A stretch of 64,000 nucleotides of DNA, from positions 46,032 to 110,031 of the forward strand of contig NZ_LXYO01000038.1 in assembly GCF_001650915.1 (NCBI RefSeq). The letters are read 5' to 3'. Shown here in pieces: positions 62,595 through 64,000 of this stretch. Within the stretch, counting starts at the first letter, position 1, and each line of letters starts with the position of its first letter. Below the pieces are notes generated by a model. That model made no database searches, was not told the origin of the DNA, and saw nothing but the letters and a program-made list of their open reading frames with translations. Made by a program: the position numbers and the translations under genes. Origin of the DNA: Marinobacter sp. EhC06 (lineage in GTDB: Bacteria; Pseudomonadota; Gammaproteobacteria; Pseudomonadales; Oleiphilaceae).

Positions 62595-62971
62595 GAGGGT
62601 GCTTTGAAGGGCAAGTTGTCTCGCTGTAGTCAATTTGTAGTCAACCAACAGAAAGGGTCACGACTTGCGTCGCAACCCTTTGAATCTTGGTAGCAAGGGG
62701 CGGAGTACTCGGGCCTGCGGCCCTCACCCTTCGGGCCTGCGGCCCTCACCCTTCGGGCCGTCGTCGCGTTGCTCCGACGTTCCTCCGCACGCGCTGCGTG
62801 CTCCGGTCGAACCGCCGACCCCAGCACCATGAGACCTGTGTGAGGAATACATTTAAGGACACAGGCGTTCAAAATCAGCTGCTTGCGTGTTCTGTCCAGC
62901 CGTTAACGGGCATTAAGGTACACGGCGGTAGGCAAGGGGGCAACCGACATTATGAGTACATCCGGCGGTGT
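62595..62971. other. Non-coding repeat-rich interval
   Basis: This 377-bp stretch shows no convincing gene. It holds a 9-bp direct repeat TGTAGTCAA twice with 11-bp period (62625-62633, 62636-62644), a 13-bp inverted repeat with two mismatches (62652-62681), two exact 22-bp copies of GGGCCTGCGGCCCTCACCCTTC (62711-62732 and 62733-62754), and a GCACGC/GCGTGC hairpin (62787-62801). The left part looks like an integrase attachment region. Frames through the GC-rich part encode low-complexity peptides and were rejected. Confidence 0.7.
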
Positions 62972-63145
62972 TCAACGCTTATTGGCTCCCAGCTTGTTGG
63001 CAACCTCCTTATGGGTAGGATCGGCTGAAGTCCTCACGGTGGCCAGTTGATCAATCAGTGTGAACTCATCCTTTAGTGCGTCGTACTCCTTCCGGACCTC
63101 GGGGTTTTCCAGTGCTTTCTTCTTGAATTCGTTAAAGCTCTTCAT
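62972..63145 (-). pseudogene. Truncated XRE/HigA-type antitoxin remnant
   Basis: A 57-residue frame beginning MKSFNEFKKKALENPEVRKEYDAL, the typical N-terminus of HigA-type antitoxins. A DNA-binding helix should follow, but the sequence turns to LATVRTSADPTHKEVANKLGANKR and stops in the middle of the helix-turn-helix. A very strong GAAGGAGG box is still present before ATG 63145. It is likely a remnant or a mini-protein. Confidence 0.6.
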
Positions 63146-63158
63146 TTCCTGACCTCCT

Positions 63159-63236
63159 TCAACTGCTCTTTCCCGAGTTCGGGTCTGTCTTCGGTGTCCT
63201 CTGACTCTCAACAAACGCCTGAAGATGTACGTATGA
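63159..63236 (-). pseudogene. C-terminal remnant of a HigB/RelE-type toxin
   Basis: The frame just upstream of the antitoxin remnant on the minus strand reads YVHLQAFVESQRTPKTD, then stop at 63159-63161. This matches the usual end of Gp49-like HigB toxins (LHxFVKKxQKTPK). Further upstream the frame is closed by TGA at 63255-63257 after about 32 codons, so only the end is left. It fits the normal toxin-then-antitoxin gene order and supports a decayed TA module. Confidence 0.55.
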
Positions 63237-63363
63237 GTTTGCAATTGGGCAATGTCACCCTTGCTAATTATCTAAAATTTTATATACTGATGATTGTTAA
63301 CCGGCTGATCACCAATTTTATTCATTACCTGGTTAACAAGCACTGAGAAATCTGGAGGTTTCC

Positions 63364-63681
63364 ATGGCACTGAAATTCTACGAAAGCCCGTTCCACGTTA
63401 CTCACTCAGAGGACGTTGCCAGCAAAATGGCTATGAAAATGGACCTCTCAATCATGCTGACTTCTCTGATCAAAGAGAAAGGCTGGTCTCAGGTGGAAGC
63501 TGCTGAAAAACTAGATGTTACACAATCCAGGGTTTCTGATCTGATGAATTCGAAGATCGAGAAGTTCACAGTGGATGCCATGTTCGACATGTTAGATGCC
63601 CTGGGCTTCAAAGCGAAAATGACCATGCCGTCGATTCACGAGGCATCCATCTGCATCAAAGACAGCCAAGTGGCTGCCTGA
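63364..63681 (+). CDS. XRE-type HigA-like antitoxin
   Basis: A 105-residue helix-turn-helix protein. SLIKEKGWSQVEAAEKLDVTQSRVSDLMNSKIEKFTVDAMFDML (in parts) is the XRE DNA-binding core; TQSRVS is the recognition helix. Such proteins usually pair with a HigB/Gp49-like toxin as neutraliser and autorepressor. A GGAGG box precedes ATG 63364. The toxin-like gene at 63682 is convergent, with no bases between the stops. The 120 bp upstream are strongly AT-rich and could hold its promoter. Confidence 0.85.
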   Translation: MALKFYESPFHVTHSEDVASKMAMKMDLSIMLTSLIKEKGWSQVEAAEKLDVTQSRVSDLMNSKIEKFTVDAMFDMLDALGFKAKMTMPSIHEASICIKDSQVAA

Positions 63682-64000
63682 TCATTTCGAGTTTCTTACC
63701 TCTGCGAGCAGTTCCTTCAGGCGCTGCTCGGCAACTCTCATCCCTTTTTTATCTCTTCCCTGGGCCGTCTTCTCGAATGAATGCAGGACGACCACAGCGT
63801 CCATATATTTGGTTACGTATACGCACCTATAGGCGGGGCTTCCGTTAATGATCAGTTCCGTAACGCCGGCGCCAATTCCGTTGAGGTGTTTAATCGCCAG
63901 GACAGGGTCTTGACCAAATTGAATTCGTCTCAGATCCTTTCCGAAATCATCCTGGATGTGTAACCATCCCCTAAAATCGGTGCATGCGTAATTAGAGTTC
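63682..64000 (-). CDS. RelE/HigB (Gp49-like) toxin, 5-prime end outside the window
   Basis: The minus strand is open from the window edge to a stop at 63682-63684, about 105 codons. It encodes IQDDFGKDLRRIQFGQDP, LNGIGAGVTELI, YRCVYVTKYMDAVVVLHSFEK and a basic end, which matches phage-derived Gp49-like/HigB mRNA-cleaving toxins (RxVY...VVVLHxFxKK). The start codon lies beyond base 64000, so the protein is nearly complete here. It faces the XRE antitoxin, tail to tail, unusual for a TA pair. Confidence 0.8.
   Translation of the reverse strand, partial: NSNYACTDFRGWLHIQDDFGKDLRRIQFGQDPVLAIKHLNGIGAGVTELIINGSPAYRCVYVTKYMDAVVVLHSFEKTAQGRDKKGMRVAEQRLKELLAEVRNSK

Noticed and set aside
62840..62950. 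Possible integron attC site (AGGCGTTCAAAA and CCGTTAACGG segments)
   Set aside because: The outer and inner core boxes do not pair as inverted repeats, and no integron integrase or cassette array is seen.
62687..63028. A 113-codon open frame through the GC-rich repeats
   Set aside because: It translates the 22-bp tandem repeats and hairpins into low-complexity peptide and lacks a plausible ribosome site.
63781..63963. A 60-codon frame on the plus strand
   Set aside because: It is the reverse reading of the RelE/HigB-type toxin gene, which has the better family match.

Overview
The window looks like chromosomal DNA of a marine gammaproteobacterium, most probably Marinobacter or a close relative. 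This is inferred from gene content and order, not from a database match. The blocks lgt-thyA-folA, proA-nadD-rsfS-rlmH-mrdA-rodA-rlpA-dacA-ybeD-lipB and tRNA-Leu-rnr-rlmB-rpsF-rpsR-rplI-dnaB-alr match the order known in Pseudomonas. They are interleaved with genes common in Marinobacter: a DedA/PAP2 fusion, an LCAD-type acyl-CoA dehydrogenase, a PPi-type phosphofructokinase and an HAE3 RND transporter.

Layout. 1-4.2 kb: end of a TSUP permease, lgt-thyA-folA, then a convergent DeaD-like helicase sharing a palindrome with folA. 4.3-8.7 kb: an acyl-CoA thioesterase, a haloalkane-dehalogenase-like hydrolase with Asn at the nucleophile position, two small unknown proteins, an AI-2E-type permease and a peptidoglycan-binding protein. 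8.7-16 kb: ilvD, an HDOD regulator, a stand-alone LON domain, and a minus-strand operon of two degenerate GGDEF proteins and a DedA-PAP2 fusion. 16-25 kb: the proline/NAD/ribosome/cell-elongation/lipoylation cluster. 25-39.5 kb: an intact diguanylate cyclase, an ABC1 kinase overlapping a YqaA membrane protein, a dCache chemoreceptor, glutaredoxin, PFK, mpl, ubiX, acyl-CoA dehydrogenase, SelO and a large unknown lipoprotein. 39.6-48.3 kb: tRNA-Leu(CAG) and the rnr-to-alr block. 48.3-60.7 kb: a RmlD-like protein, an Anr/FNR regulator with an FNR box, fabB, the YlqF GTPase, a Spy/CpxP-like protein, an RND transporter, a sensor-less chemoreceptor, lipA, metY and a PACE efflux protein.

60.8-64 kb is different: base composition is visibly more AT-rich, there are two tandem orphan periplasmic binding-protein paralogues (the second behind a Fur-like site), an exact 18-bp triplicate repeat, a GC-rich repeat tract, a decayed HigB/HigA-type toxin-antitoxin remnant, and an XRE antitoxin convergent with a RelE/HigB-type toxin that runs off the window edge. 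This looks like an accessory segment.

The strongest leads are the minus-strand c-di-GMP-like operon at 12.6-15.8 kb, where one GGDEF keeps only its I-site and the other has lost its centre, the Asn-for-Asp dehalogenase, and the convergent toxin-antitoxin pair at the right edge. No rRNA, insertion sequence, prophage or CRISPR array was seen.
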